From: Brachycybe producta
Taxonomy: Eukaryota; Arthropoda; Diplopoda; Playtdesmida; Andrognathidae
DNA length: 64,000 nucleotides
Direction of reading: 5' to 3'
Assembly (NCBI GenBank): GCA_036925085.1
Contig: JAUPFP010000173.1
Span: 41,001 to 105,000 of the forward strand
The notes under the pieces were generated by a model. It had not been told where the DNA came from, made no database searches, and saw only the letters and a list, made by a program, of their open reading frames with translations. Numbering within the stretch: position 1 is the first letter of the stretch; every line of letters begins with the position of its first letter. Shown here one piece after another: positions 20,814 to 33,731 of this stretch. The translations under genes and the position numbers were made by a program.

Positions 20814-22239
20814 AGATATAGAATCAACAACAGGACTAAAAATACAGTTTTACATCAGTGAATCTGTAAATGCAGCCCTTGTGATCTCTGTTTTAAACTT
20901 TGAAGGTTTTTTTTTAAATTTAGTGTTAAGTTAATTGATTTTGAGCAAACTATACAACTACATGTATTAAGTATGTATTTTACTAAATATTCTTTTTCGA
21001 AATGGACCTGCTATGTGGTGTCACTCTGTATTTAATGTAAGACTTTATCTATCTAAAATTCGCATTTTGGAAGTTTCGGTGGTGAATATTTTGATTAAAT
21101 CATTTTTTTCTTCTGATGAATGATTCCATTTGCTCCATTTCCTGTTTTACTAATATTAGATGTGAAATAGATACATTGAAATCATTGAAATATTTCTTCT
21201 CTTGATATAAAATAACCTGGAACAAAAATCCCATTGTAATATCTCTTCTTCAGATGTCTTTTTTGTGTCTTTCGTATGATGAAGTCATTATTATTATTAC
21301 TATTACTATTATTGTTATTATTATTATTATTAATATTATGAGAATGGGTTTTGCACATTTTTTTTGAAAAAAAAAACTAATAATAAAGGATCTGAGTATG
21401 AGTAATAAAAAAATGTTGATCTAATTCAGACAATTTATTAGCTCAACTTGTATTCATTTGCATACATTAGCAGTGCACAATATGGAATATTAGAAAGAGT
21501 GAGAGAGAGAGAATGAGAGAGAGCGAAAGAGAGAAAACGTATGCTTGAATGCGTGGTTCCTTTTTTTGAATATTATTTATGGATGTAATCCGCCTTCAAT
21601 GGCAAAGGTGATTAACTAAGTATGGTTCATATGAGCCTGGTGTTTTTGAATGGGGGTTTTAGAGAGATAGAGAGAGAGAGATGCAAGTGGCCGGGTTCGT
21701 AATAAAAAAAAGCAATTTATGACTATGTGCAACTAAGGGTTAAGTAGATGAATCTCCACCAAATTTACTCGACTTTAGTAGGACATAGTTACTACGTGCG
21801 CCTGTTTTCATCTCCTCACATGAACTTATTTATATTTTTTTTAAAAAAATATTTTCGTAAATGTTGCGTCGTTTTTATTTTTCAAGTTGGAGTTAAATAG
21901 GCGTGTAAACATTGTCTCTCACCTATAGGCATGTGTAGTGAAATCTTTCATTAAGGTGACTAAAGTGATTTGGGGCATAAAAACCGCATACGTCATGTCC
22001 AATTTGTGTTGATTTCAGTTCACACGGCTCTCTGGTGATGTGATTAGTGGCCGCATCCCTTTGCACGGTGTATTTTTCATGCATTTTCACAGTTCATTCC
22101 ATCGAATCCTTCATCTTTTTAATGTAATAGATTGCAGTCTATGTCTATATGCATTTATATCAAGATATTGAAATAATTGAGCTCATATTGAGTGTAGTTT
22201 GAAATATACATTAACATTCTTGACCATACACAACAGTGA
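20814..22239. other. AT-rich region with (ATT)n and (GA)n
   Basis: (ATT)n lies at about 21288-21338; GA-rich tracts lie at 21495-21530 and 21660-21682. No gene recognised. Confidence 0.4.
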
Positions 22240-22570
22240 TTTCCAAAGGGACACTAGTTCGGCACACTACGCACACTAGGACGGCACACTAGGACGGCAC
22301 ACTAGTGTGCCATGAGTTTTACTAAGTGTGCCGCGAAATGTTGGATGTTATATATTTAATATGTTACTATAAATTAATATTTTCAAATAAATTTTTAACT
22401 TAATTGATAAAAACAAAATAAAACGTATGGTGCACTAAACCAATGGTTGGAAAAGGGTGTACTGTGGCTCACTATAGTGACTGGTGTGCCGTGAGTTTTG
22501 TCAGGTCTGCCGCGAGATTTTAGATGTCACATTTCATATGTTAATATAATTTAATATTTTCAAGTAAATA
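22240..22570. repeat. Two diverged copies of a GTGTGCCGYGA element end
   Basis: The block GTGTGCCATGAGTTTTACTA, then GTGCCGCGAAAT and a TATTTAATATGTTA stretch, recurs about 190 bp later as GTGTGCCGTGAGTTTTGTCA with CTGCCGCGAGAT and TTCATATGTTAATA. This is a diverged tandem pair. Its first copy is preceded by three short GGCACACTA units ending in the perfect palindrome GGCACACTAGTGTGCC (22296-22311). It probably derives from a DNA transposon end, but neither boundary is certain. Confidence 0.55.
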
Positions 22571-23580
22571 AAAAAGTAGAAGCAATTTTTCTTGTTTAAA
22601 GGATCTTAATAATTTCTTTGTTTTGTATAAATATTTAAAAAATACTTCTAAAAAAAGTAATAAAGCATAAATAACATTTTTGTTTTATTAAAAAATCCTT
22701 TGAACTCTCGTGTGAATAAGCAGTGAGATTAATTTTCTTATTTTGTATCGTTATTTCTAAAAAAGAATAGACTTCTGTGATTTCATGATTATGAATTTTT
22801 TTTATATTCTTTTATTCATTATTCAGGCAAATTCGTTTTTTCTTTCTTGGACACTTTTACAAAAGAGAGAGAAAGTATGTGCTACAAATGTTTTTAATCA
22901 AGTGTTTCATTCGTTATTACAATTTTCAATTAATTTTCTTCCTCTTTTTTGAAGTTTCAAAGATGGAGTAGAGGAATAAAAACAGTAGTGTTTTTTTCTC
23001 CTTCTTCTTCTAACAACCTAAGTAGCTCGATATCATATTTGAAAAGGAGAATTTAATCTACTTGGAATGCTCATGAGACAATATTTGTTTAATTAACAAA
23101 CAACATTAAAAAGCTAAAGAGTTTCTCTCGTTTTTTTTTTCATAAAAGAAGGGATTAACGGAAAACTAAAAAAAGAAATTCATTGTATGGAAACTTAAAT
23201 GTAAACCAAGGGACCAAATTCACATTTTTTTTTATTTTGCTTTTGTTTTTAACTTAGGTTATATTATGTACGAGTATAAGTACTGATTAAGAACATAGAA
23301 AAATGTGTGGTGTTTTTTTTTAAATGTCATTGGATTACTTTTGAAGAAATTGTTTAATTAAGAGGAAGTTGTTTTATTGTTGTAATAATATCCAACTACA
23401 AAGCCTAGAAGTCTTGGGTTCAAAATTTCGGTTTTTTCACGAATGTTGCGATAATATCGAACTTCAAAATGACTAATGTAAAATCCAAAAGATGGAAGAC
23501 TGGTAAATATTTGGGGCATTCTTAAACTTCCACAATCTAGGTGTTATTATTTCACACTGCACTGCATTTATTCTATTACT
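22571..23580. other. AT-rich region, nothing recognised
   Basis: No gene, RNA or defined repeat identified; TTC-rich and poly-T tracts only. Confidence 0.4.
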
Positions 23581-23637
23581 AGAACGAAAGCCCATCTTCA
23601 ACAGGGGTGATAGCATAGGGGTGATGGGAACATGTTG

Positions 23638-23639
<2 letters not shown>

Positions 23640-23693
<54 letters not shown>

Positions 23694-23860
23694 TTCGAGT
23701 AATTACTTTGCTTGATCCTGGTATAAGCCTGCCTTGCGTTGAAAAAAATTAATATACAAAAACTCCAGCCATGGCTTGAACTAAAGGCCTCTCTCTCTCT
23801 CTCTTCTCTGCCAAAGACAACCAATTTTGCTACCAATGTAAATTGTGGGATCAACGGTGA
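23640..23860 (-). mobile_element. tRNA-derived SINE candidate with (TA)n tail
   Basis: On the minus strand, TGGTAGCAAAATTGGTTGTC resembles a tRNA A box. About 40 bp on, interrupted by a GA run, AGTTCAAGCC resembles a B box (consensus GGTTCRANNCC). The unit ends in a 50-bp (TA)n tract (23641-23690), as many invertebrate SINEs end in a simple repeat. Box matches are imperfect, and no other copy is seen in the window. Confidence 0.4.
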
Positions 23861-23941
23861 CCTTTACCATAATCCAAGTGGGTTAGTTTATTTTTTGGAA
23901 AAAAGCGTGATGCAATAAAGTAAACTTTAATAGGTGATATA

Positions 23942-24506
23942 TGTAACACCCTGTATTTCGTCTTTCCGTCCCTCCCCTAGCCTGGGTGTCTCTGGGGACG
24001 TGAGGGACGGATTTCCGTCCCTTCCTTCCCTCTTGGAGACCCCAAAGCTCCAATACACACACTGGTTTCGGTATCGGCGGATGGATACCCGTCGATGCAT
24101 GGTCCCCAGGGCATGTGTACCCCTGAAAAGGTGTACACAGGCTCTGGGTATAAAAGACCATGTTTCGATAGATTCTGGGTTCATTCTTTGATATCGAAAC
24201 GTGAAGTTATAACTCATTAATGGAACAGTGGCGAAAGCACGCCACACCCTGTAACTCTTCTCTGTTCATTCATGTCTTAATGGTTGGTCATGAATACATA
24301 TGTATAACGCCAAACCTGCATCCGTCTCGCCTGTTTAAACTATTCTTTTCAGCACAGCTACGAATCCAGAAATATCTGAGAGAACGACCCCGGCACTAGC
24401 AGGATTCAGGTAATATATTCCAAACTCTCCCGGCAAAAAGCGGTATCTGCTCTAGCCAAAAGAGTCTATCACCTGAGCCCCGTAACAAGAGCTCTACATT
24501 GTTACA
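23942..24506 (+). mobile_element. Solo LTR, copy 1
   Basis: It starts TGTAACACCCTG and ends TTGTTACA, so it has the TG...CA frame and short inverted tips of LTRs. It is flanked by TATA on both sides, a 4-bp duplication that is weak here because the site is TA-rich. A TATA box (TATAAAAG) lies near 24149, after GGTGTACACAGG. It matches the reverse-oriented copy at 49665-50205 end to end. No internal retroelement genes adjoin either side, so it is a solo LTR, most likely of the Ty3/Gypsy type by terminal sequence and duplication size. Frames read within it are not genes. Confidence 0.85.
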
Positions 24507-24757
24507 TATATAACTTTATATATATGTTCAGGGGTTCTGGTGAAACTTGATGATTTTTCACAAAAAAATTAGGTAAACTGAGGAAAATTGAAAATTCTAG
24601 TGTAGCCTACCAAAAATTCCATCTAAAGATGTGTATACTGGTTAATTTTCACTATTCTATAGTGTGTAGTTTCCGAGAACATTCGTACCCAAAGGGAGAG
24701 AGTGAGGGAGAGATAAAGAGAGTCAGTCTTTAGCAAATTATATTAGATTCTCAATCT

Positions 24758-24860
24758 GATGTGCAACAGTGAAAAAAAAAACTATCGCTCGGACTATGGA
24801 TGGTTTTTTTACCGTCGATAGATAGTATCGAATAGTCACTTCCACAATCGACATTTCATA
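24758..24860 (+). mobile_element. Diverged end fragment of the TATCGATA hAT family
   Basis: TGATGTGCAACAGTGAAAA, then AACTATCGCTCGGACTATGG, then GATAGATAGTATCGA and ATAGTCACTTCCAC follow the order of the left end of the element at 560-1332. The right end and duplication are lost. Confidence 0.55.
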
Positions 24861-24883
24861 AAAACTATTTCCGCCTTTTTGAA

Positions 24884-24965
24884 ACTGTCATAAAAAGTTT
24901 ACTTTTAAAGATATATCATCATTAAAAACTTTTAATATTATCATCAACTATTCTAGTTTCTATGC
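24884..24965 (+). repeat. Dispersed ~100-bp repeat arm
   Basis: GTCATAAAAAGTTTACTTTT, then AGATATATCATC, then ACTATTCTAGTTTCT follows the same order as the right arm of the foldback at 57915-58006 and the single arm at 10028-10140. Its function is unknown. Confidence 0.45.
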
Positions 24966-26404
24966 ACTTCGAATTTTTTCATAATGTTTCTCTGAAAAAT
25001 GCTTGAAAAATATATTTTTTTTTCAATACCGCGCGGTGGGGATTGAGGTTGTTGGTGGGAAAATAAAAACAAAATAAATATCTATTCAGCCACCTTAAGG
25101 TGGTCTGTAGGTCCTGGTACATTTTGTTATTAAACAGATCTACACTGGGCCTTGTTGTACTAAAGGGATGACTTTGTAAGGTACCCTGAAGTTTCCATTT
25201 CTTCTGCGTTGTTTCATATTGACTGTAGTCTGGTGATGATATCTGGGTTTTATTATTTGCCCTGTTGACGTCAATACTTTTGGGGGGTTTTTTGGTCTTA
25301 TTTTCTCCCGAATTCTTTCATTCGGTTTGTTTCAAGCTGTTTTTTACTTCCTCGATCTTTGAATTCTTTTAGATTCTTGATCTTTTAACATGGAATTGGG
25401 TTTAGTTTTTCTTTCCTCCTACTGCGTTGATATGCACATTAGAAATAATAATATACGATGAAATTAATTAACCTGTGAAATGTATTGAGATAGTCTCATT
25501 TATCTTATGACGTTTATTAAATTCTGCTTTTATGTTTTCATCATCAACTTCATTTTTTTTTTTTTTGTGGGAGGTGGGTTCCTTTTCTATATGTTTCTCT
25601 AAATGAAACACTTGATAAATACAAAAAAACGACTTTAGTTTTCTATACAATTCTAACCAAGATCATTTTAAATGAATACTAAAGGGTCCTATTTAAGCTG
25701 ATGTCGACTAATGAATGAAGATACTTTCATGTTTCTTTGAGTAATTAATTAATATAGGTTTTAATTGAAACTCATCTTTCAAATTTTTTTTAAAAAAGAC
25801 TACATTTTTCTTTTATGGAATTTGTTTTACATTTGTATACATTTGTACACGTAGAGATGATATAAACACTTTTTGGTTTGAAAGGGTTGTGTAGCTAGAA
25901 ATAATTTATTTTGATTATGTGTTATTTTTCTCTTTTGTTTCTGCACGTATTTGTTTATTTTGAAGCAAACCATACATAAAATATTTATACAACTGGCAAC
26001 ATTGCAATTTTGAACCTGTATTATTAACAAATGTAACCTCAGGTTCTTTTTCTTTTTCTTTCTCATGGGCATTTTGCAACAGTCTTAATATATATTTTAA
26101 GCCACTCAAAATGTATTTTGTGGTTATAAACAATGTTGAATAGTCTTATTTTTTTTACTACAAAATAAGCAATAACATATTTTTATAAAGTCATAAAGCA
26201 CTTAGAAATAAAAAAAAATCAGATAGAAAACCGCCAAAAAAAACTAACACAGGGTTCCAGACAAATTGCGCTAACTTAAAGCAGAATTGGAAATATTATT
26301 AGGCATATTCTGCCAATTCTGGTTATATAAAACATTTATATAAATAACAAGGATTACATTTTTTAAATTTAAATTAAATATTCTAATTTTTAAAACTATT
26401 TATA
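24966..26404. other. AT-rich region, nothing recognised
   Basis: No gene recognised. The short frames here are lysine-rich or poly-T driven. Confidence 0.4.
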
Positions 26405-27087
26405 CAGAGTGTCCATAAAGTACGTATGCAGTTTCAATTTGTAATAACTTTACTTCTATATAAGATATTAACAATATGTAAAATACAACTTGAAACCCTG
26501 GACGCGAAAAACGTTACTCTCTAAAGCCTCGTTTTCACGATAGTTGCTGTCACGACAGCAACTATAGCTAGAACTATCATCGTTAAGACCACATGATTGT
26601 CACTATCACACTGTTGTGATGACACTGTATCACACTATCTCGTTTGACTAGATAGTTGATAGTACTGTCGCAATTGTAATAGTTGTTGTGTGACCGCTTA
26701 TAGGGAAATATCCACTTTTTATGGAAATACGGCTTCTGGAGGGAGAGAGACAACACTGTTGTTGACTCAATGATATGTGTGAAGTAGACGTCACATATGT
26801 CATGACAGAACTATCACGTTTACTTCAAGACATGTAGACAGTTGCTATCACGAGAGAGTGAACTATCGCAACTTTCATGACAGCTACTCTCATGATAGAA
26901 GTATTGCCGTGAAAACGAGGCTTAAACAATCTTTGTGATAGCCTGATAGAATAACAAATGTGACAACTAAAACACAACTGAAGAACACGTTCAGGGAACA
27001 TTTTATAGATTGTTTCTGTCTTATACACATTTGTATAGAAGCAAAGTTATTAAAATTGAAAATGCACAAGGGCTTTATGGACACCCT
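26405..27087. mobile_element. Mariner-type non-autonomous element, split by MITE B
   Basis: The left end CAGAGTGTCCATAAAG (after TA) and the right end CTTTATGGACACCCT are inverted. Both continue inward with a matching TTTCAATTT, AATAACTTT and CTTCTATA series. GGGTGTCCATAAAG-like termini with a TA target are usual for Tc1/mariner. The body is only about 280 bp once MITE B (26521-26925) is removed, so it has no transposase. Confidence 0.75.
26521..26925 (-). mobile_element. TTAA-flanked MITE, copy B (nested)
   Basis: Same family as 18202-18620, in reverse orientation: AGCCTCGTTTTCACG at the left and CGTGAAAACGAGGC before TTAA at the right. The left target reads CTAA, one change from TTAA. It sits inside the mariner-type element at 26405-27087. 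Confidence 0.85.
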
Positions 27088-28399
27088 TTTTTTGCTTAAG
27101 TAATACAATAATAAAAAGAATAATAAACAACTTATACTGTTTATTTTAAATATTAGAATGCTATGTAATTATGGTAATTTTTGGTAATAGATTGAAATTC
27201 AATACAATTGATTATTAGCCTCGCATGATTCATTTTTTTAATGTGTGCCAAAAGTTTTCAACGGCCGTGAAAAACGTTGAACGAAATGCAAACTTTGATG
27301 ATGCGTCACGTTTTGCTTAGTAAGCTTTGAAAGAGCGTTAATTTTTTTTAAATCAAATGGCGTCTTGCAGTTTCTGTAAACTCATATGGGTTAATTTGCC
27401 TCCTGTTCTAGTACGTGCCTGACTTTAATTTGAATAAAATCTTTTTGTATGCAAAAAAAAGTCATAGTCTATTCAGATAATAAATGAATTAAATCCTCAG
27501 TTGCCTTTCTGAACAATATAGACCCATCCAATTTCAATGTTTTTTTTATGAAATACTAGAAATTAATGATGTTGATTCTAGTATAATGCAATCGACACCC
27601 AAATGCACAGTATAGAAAAAAAGAAGAGTTATAAAGGGTTTGAATTAACGTTGAATCGGATATCGACATGGCGAGGAAGTATTTTTTCTCTATTGATTTT
27701 GATGTCCACATCTGTGATGAAGCCAACTTTTAGTTCTGAATGACTTGGCTCCAATTCTATAGTGACCAAAGATTAATGGGATATTTTTACCCTCCCACAA
27801 ATTGCTCGTTTCTTAACTCTTGTGTGTCTGTAGGCAACTTATATGGTTAAGTAACGAACATCCAAAAGTTTCTTATGGCTCGAAAAACTGTAATAAGCTC
27901 GAATCTTTTTTTTTTGTGTGTCTACTTTCTTCTATTTCTATGTCAGATATGACATTGTCTTAATGTAGAACTCCATACAATTCAATATGTGGGTGTGTGT
28001 TGCCATGACAACGTGATTAGATCTACAGATGTAGACTCTTGATAGGGTCTTGCATGAATAAATGAAAGAAAAAGGGGGAGTTTTCTGGCCGTTTGTAATT
28101 CATTCTGCCATTCATATAAATGGAAACTCCAAATTTATTTTTGTAAATTATTAATAAAAATTGTCGTCGTGTTTTTATTAAATATGTTTGTTTGTTTTTT
28201 ATCATAATTTTTTTGTGCATTTGACAAATTCTATTGTTATATTTTTGTTGTCATGCTGCAAAACTTTTTACTCAAATTAGTTTGACGTCACTTTTACGAA
28301 ACAGATGGCAGTGTGTAGAAAGGTTTGAATGTAGTTGTGTCTAGCCTAATTATAAGTAAAATCGCGACTAGAAATCGGGAATCGCAACGAAAAAATTGA
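27088..28399. other. AT-rich region, nothing recognised
   Basis: No gene or clear repeat identified. Confidence 0.4.
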
Positions 28400-28475
28400 A
28401 GGTGTTATAAAAACTAGAAAAGTAACTAAACCTTACAAGGGTATGATGAGTATTTTTATGTTGACATTTTCAAAT
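28400..28475 (-). repeat. Dispersed ~100-bp repeat arm
   Basis: AAAACTAGAAAAGTAACT, then TTTTTATGTTGACATTTTCA and AATAAACCTTT follows the reverse orientation of the arm at 57915-58006 and the left arm at 57762-57855. It lies just before the open frame at 28505. Confidence 0.45.
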
Positions 28476-28504
28476 AAACCTTTGATAATAGTTTCCTGTT
28501 GTAG

Positions 28505-28729
28505 ATGGTTGACTATACAGTATTGTTAAATTATTTCAGTGATAAAAGGAAATATAGAATCTCAAACATTAATGAAAAATCTTCTCTTAAAGATATTCTC
28601 GTAACAACACAAAACATTTTTGGAGTTAAAAGCGCAATCCTCTCCGCCCAGTTCAAGATGAAAACTTGGTATTTTCACTTCAAATTTAACATTTCCAACA
28701 AAGGGACCACCATAGAAAAACTGCTTTAA
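28505..28729 (+). other. Coding-like frame of unknown function
   Basis: A 74-residue frame starts with ATG directly after CCTGTTGTAG, which would serve as a 3' splice site, and ends TAA. Its composition is protein-like (FSDKRKYRISNINEKSSLKD; FGVKSAILSAQFKMKTWYF) and the beta-alpha-beta style spacing is reminiscent of small ubiquitin-like folds, but this is speculation. The next frame (28776-29192) might be a frameshifted continuation. I recognise no family. Confidence 0.25.
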
Positions 28730-31700
28730 GGGGTACCCTTGAAAATGAGTTGTTATAATACGGTTTCCACCTCAAATGATAAGGGTTGGAGGCAGAGGCT
28801 TAGTTAGGAGTATATTCTGGCGTTGGAGGATGTTTACTTGCTCCCGGTGCCATCCTGTAAAAACTACCCTCCGCTTCCTACCCTCAGCGTCGTTTGAGAT
28901 GGTGTACAACCAGAACCAAGGTAAATATACAGAGGTAACTCAGCTAAGAGCCCTTACTATGGAGCATTCCGTGCCATATCTGAGTGTGACCAATAGATGT
29001 CACAAATTGTACTTAGTGCTTCAATTACAATACGATTTACCTCACTCACTTTTGAAGTTTTTATTTATTTCTAACATGACGTTGCTTTGTCTTTATAAAT
29101 TTATCTTGACCAGAAGCCTAGTTTCGAAGGTTCAAGTTGAAGTTCAAATCACAAGTTTTCTTTATTGTGTTATTGTTTTTAAAAATCTTTGAATTTCTTG
29201 TTTAAAAAAAGTTACATGTATATTCCGATGTTTTTTTTTTGCATTCTACAATTTTGCAATCCCAAAATGGAAGCAGTGCCACATTTTGTGTGGCGCTTGT
29301 TTCATTTGGCGATTCATTTCGACATAATACGGTGCCCATAAGAGCGAGATCTTTCAATTAATATAGTAATGCCATCTAGTGGCACGCAATCAGTAAACAT
29401 AAATGAATAGCTTCTTATTATAAAGGTAATTAATAATTATAATTACGTGGATTGAGCTATATAGAAACATATGGCCATTATAAGCTTTGAATGAAGGCCA
29501 TTATTAAATTTTAATTAAAAGAGAAAAAAAAATTGTTGGCATTTTCTTTTGTTGCCTCATTTTCTTTTTGAAAGAAAAATACAGCTTACATTTTGCTTTG
29601 AAAGTTGGTATTATAGTTAGTCGAAGGCTAATTAGCAATTAAGCTGATGCCGTTAAGAAGATAATACCAGCTTTAATCATGAATCATATATAAATATCGT
29701 TCATGGGAAATGCAGCATTTTTTCTCTTTCTTTTCTTTATTACTTTTTCTCTCTCTTATTCCTTTTTTTATTTCCTTACTTTCTTTTGGCGAATCTGTTT
29801 TTAATTAATGTAAATCGCCTAATAATTTATGTCACCATGTGAAATCATTCTCGGTGGACATAAGAGTAAAATGTAATTTGTCACTGAAACAGTTTCTCTT
29901 TGTTATAACGACAAAATAGGGGTGGGGGAGAAAAAAGAAAGTTGTTGATTTTTTTCTAAATGAGAACAACCATTAATTAGTAAGCGAAATAGGAATCGCA
30001 CTTAATGAAGTTCTTATTTTTGCTTTAGGTGTTATAACAGTGTTAAGGTAATATTGTAGTTTTATTATTGAGCTATACTGTATGTCTCAATATATATATA
30101 TGTATATATATATGTATATATATATATATATATTTATTCATTAGTTTTATTATTGTTAAAAAGTGCTACAGAAACACTAAAAAATAAAGATAACGGAAAA
30201 GAGAAATTAAGAGAGTTAAGGTGGATATGAGAGGATAGAAATTGTTATTAATTATTATTAGTTCCTATATTTTGTTCAAATTTAGACATGAAGTTGTGCA
30301 ATAAAGCAAAATAGTTGAATTTTTTGTGTCCGATTGTACCATTAACGTCTGATTATTATGATTGCCATGGTAACCGTGCATATCTTTGCAAAATTAATCA
30401 TGCATACTAATGTTGAGAAGCTTCAAGTGGTTCATTTAAGGGTGTTTCATATATAGAAAATATGTATAGGCGGAGGTTTCTGCTTCTACAAATCCATTTT
30501 TCTTTCTTCAGAATTTAGATTCAATTCGAATTAGTTTGTAAAACTCTCGGATTCATTGTTTGCAACGCAAAAATGTCTAGAAGGTTTAAACCTGGTAGCA
30601 TTTTATGAGAATTGGAATTGAATATTTGTTTTTATTTTGTAAGTTGTTTATATGGTATGACATGTTATTTGCACTAAAGAAAAAGGGAAAAATATAGCTG
30701 CATTGCTAATATACTTCACCATTTTCAGGTTATGTGTAAAGCCGAACAAAATAATAAGAACTGGATCACACATTTAGAAAATAAATTCCCCTAAAAAAAG
30801 GAATTTTTCAAGTTGGAATAATTCCATTACATTTATTTGACTGAATGTATGCAGAAAAAAAAATGAAAATAATAATTTTATTGAGGGTTTTACAGGATGT
30901 ACATCAACACTTATGTTTAACCCTGGTCAATATGAAAAAAAAAAAATAAAAATAAAATAATAAAACAAAGAAATACATAGAAATTATACAAAAAAAAGTG
31001 AGGATAAATTATTTCATTGTCATTAATTCCCTCTCTCAGCCTGTCTGTACAACCAACAAGTTAGGTCCAATGACTTTACATTGACATAGAAGCTAGAAGA
31101 TGATGAGGAGTCTACTATGTGTTGTGTAGGAGTGAATTCCAAATAGGAATAACCCTATTAAAAAGTAGTTATGTTTACAATTAATACGAGAAGCAGGTAA
31201 CATAATATGCTTTGAGTGAGACCTGATGATTGTTGGGGAAAATATTAGAAAGGACTTCCACTCTGAAGGAAAAAAAATACATTATTTGTTTCTTCTTGCC
31301 ATGCTGAATTGTATGTTATCAACCATCTATTGCAAGATTGTATCCTTCTTTATGACTCATCTTCCTACTCTTTCTCAATTGTTCTATAAATTAAAAAATG
31401 TTTTTTAAAATATTTTCTGTTTCAATGTGTGAAAACATGTGAACGCGAAGGATGAAACTGAACGCGAAGGTGAAACTTTATGCTGCTTTTTTATTTCTAT
31501 TTGTATTTCCTGCTTTGTTTTACACATACTGTATGTGATCACGAATCCAGGTCTAAGTCGTATTTTGGTTGATAACGTATTTGAGTTGAAACATGAGGTC
31601 CAAGTGCAACCTGACCTTGCCATTGTCCACTTAGCTTAAAACGTTTATTAATAGTGAAGATCGACGTTGCATCGACACTTGGGCATCAAAGACCTTTTAA

Positions 31701-31786
31701 ATGTGTGCAGTGACTATTTCAAGAGATTGCTGTATAATACCTGCATTTATAATTAGCTGTTTTTTGCTCTTCTGATTGCAAATGTG
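28730..31786. other. AT-rich region, nothing recognised
   Basis: No gene supported. A (TA)n-rich tract with TATATG interruptions lies at about 30089-30134. Short frames near 31439-31639 have no recognised motif. Confidence 0.4.
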
Positions 31787-32187
31787 CAGGATGGGTTGAT
31801 TTAAATCGCGATTTAAATAAAATTAATATTTTAATAAAAATAAAAATAAATCAGATTTGTATTTTTTTTATATAAATTTTTAGGCGAAATCGCGACTTAA
31901 TTATTTTTTAGTATGTTATTAGGTAGATAATAAGATATTTATTACTTACTTGCGCCGTCAAAACTAAAGCTAAGTTTAAAAATGATTGCCTTTTTTTTAC
32001 AACATTTTAAATTAATAATTTGTAATTATAAAGTTAGTAAACATTTAAAGGGCACGTTTCTTGAAACTAATTCTAATTTGTAAAACAAAGTAAGTACTGC
32101 TTTTTCGAAAATTGTAAATTAAATCACGATTTAAATTTAAAAAATTTGATTTTTTAAAAATAAAAATCAAGATTACTTTCCACCCTG
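31787..32187. mobile_element. hAT-type MITE (TTTAAATCGCGATTTAAA ends)
   Basis: Left end CAGGATGGGTTGATTTAAAT is followed by CGCGATTTAAAT. On the minus strand the right end reads CAGGGTGGAAAGTAATCTTG, then reaches AAATCGTGATTTAATT. The GATTTAAATCGCGATTTAAAT palindromic subterminal block is typical of a widespread hAT MITE type. Flanks CAAATGTG and CAAGTAGG share five of eight bases, so the copy is old. Confidence 0.7.
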
Positions 32188-33731
32188 CAAGTAGGTATTG
32201 CTGTGAATTGAAAAAGAGAAAATTCTATTCTTATTCCCTGTTTGTTGGCAATCACACAATGCTTTACTTTAAGCAGCAAACATCGCAAGGCCGGGATCAC
32301 ACATCTGTTAAGAATTTAAAATAAAAATAGAAATAGGAATAAAAAAAAGTGAGAAAGTCACTTCTACATTTATTTTCATTTTCTCGTTCATGGGTTCTCG
32401 CACATTACCATAGAAAACGCTTCTGATCTGATGACATTTTGAGCTTTGTGTCATCAAGAAGTAATTGCACCTTTTTTCTGGCTATTTTCTGCAAATAAAT
32501 AGCAAGGAATTATTCGAATTAGATAAATTGTTTTTGTCGGTCGCATTTTTTTTTCTGGATGTGGGGCCTTGGCTTTAGACTTGTTTCAGCTTCAGTTGAA
32601 ATTAACTTTTCAATTTAATTGTGCGTTTCTAGTTAAAATATAATGTAGCGACACCATGTGGTAAATTTTAACAAAACATTTTCATTGAAATTGCCTTTGT
32701 TTATTTGAAAACAAAAAGCTTTGTATGTGGTGCTATTGTTTGGGTCCGGTTTTTATCTGTCTCTTGTTTTATTATATCTACTGTGCGTGTGTGCACGTCA
32801 TTGTTTAAGTTTGCACAGTTTAAAAAGAAATGTTTGTGCTTTTCATTAATTTTCATCCCGCCCTCCTTCCCTCCCTCGTACTATCATTAACGATGATCAC
32901 GATTTTGGCCACTTGACCAATGTCAATCCGTCTAGTTCATTAACTTTTTTTTTCGGAACCTTTTGTTCTACCACTTTTGTTCATTTCCCAAATTCGCATC
33001 CAAACTTATTTTTTGTTTCTCTCTCTCTCTCTCTCTCGTTCATTCGTTTACGTACATGTACGTTTATCTACCATTCCATCGAGCCAAAGACACAAATGGT
33101 TCAAATTATGTTGCTGACTTTGCTATAGTTTGTAACCATAGCAACAAAAGTCCACTTGTCTTCATTCTCGTAGACCACCTAAATCGAAAATCATCACTTC
33201 TAGTATGTAACCTCACAACATCAGACTACTCACTTTATCGTAGGTATAAGCAAGAATTCAGAGAGAGAGAGAAAGAAAGAGCGAGTGAAAGGGAAAAAAA
33301 AGGGAATAAAATTTGGGAGGAAAACGATAATTAAATTAGGTTTGGTAGACGCGAATTGAATTTGTCATCGGTAACAGCAGGTGACGAATCGAATAAATGA
33401 TAGGTCAGATGTGTGAGAAGGGAGTGAGTGTTGTGAGGCTTTCGTACTTTTTTTCCTGCTTTTTTTTCTCAAAAAGTTATTGTAAATATGAAAAATATTC
33501 TACTGCCACACTGTATGCAATATACCATTTGGGTGGGTGGGGCATAGAATCATTCCTGTATGCAATAACATAACTGTATTGCAATGTTTTGCAGTTGGAA
33601 CTGGAGTCGTTGTTGTCTACATGTGTTATAATGCCGTATTTACAGTCAACATTTTGAGAGTATGTCTGCTCTGAAATATGTATACAGTTTGAACACAAAT
33701 CTAAGTGGGCGACATTGTCAAATGCCTATAA
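32188..33731. other. Spacer with (TC)n and GA-rich tracts
   Basis: (TC)n lies at about 33018-33037 and a GA-rich tract at 33259-33300. The frames over them are low complexity. No gene recognised. Confidence 0.4.

Noticed and set aside
23883..24247. Overlapping ~90-106 residue frames on both strands
   Set aside because: They lie within the solo LTR (23942-24506) and match no retroelement protein. They reflect its higher GC.
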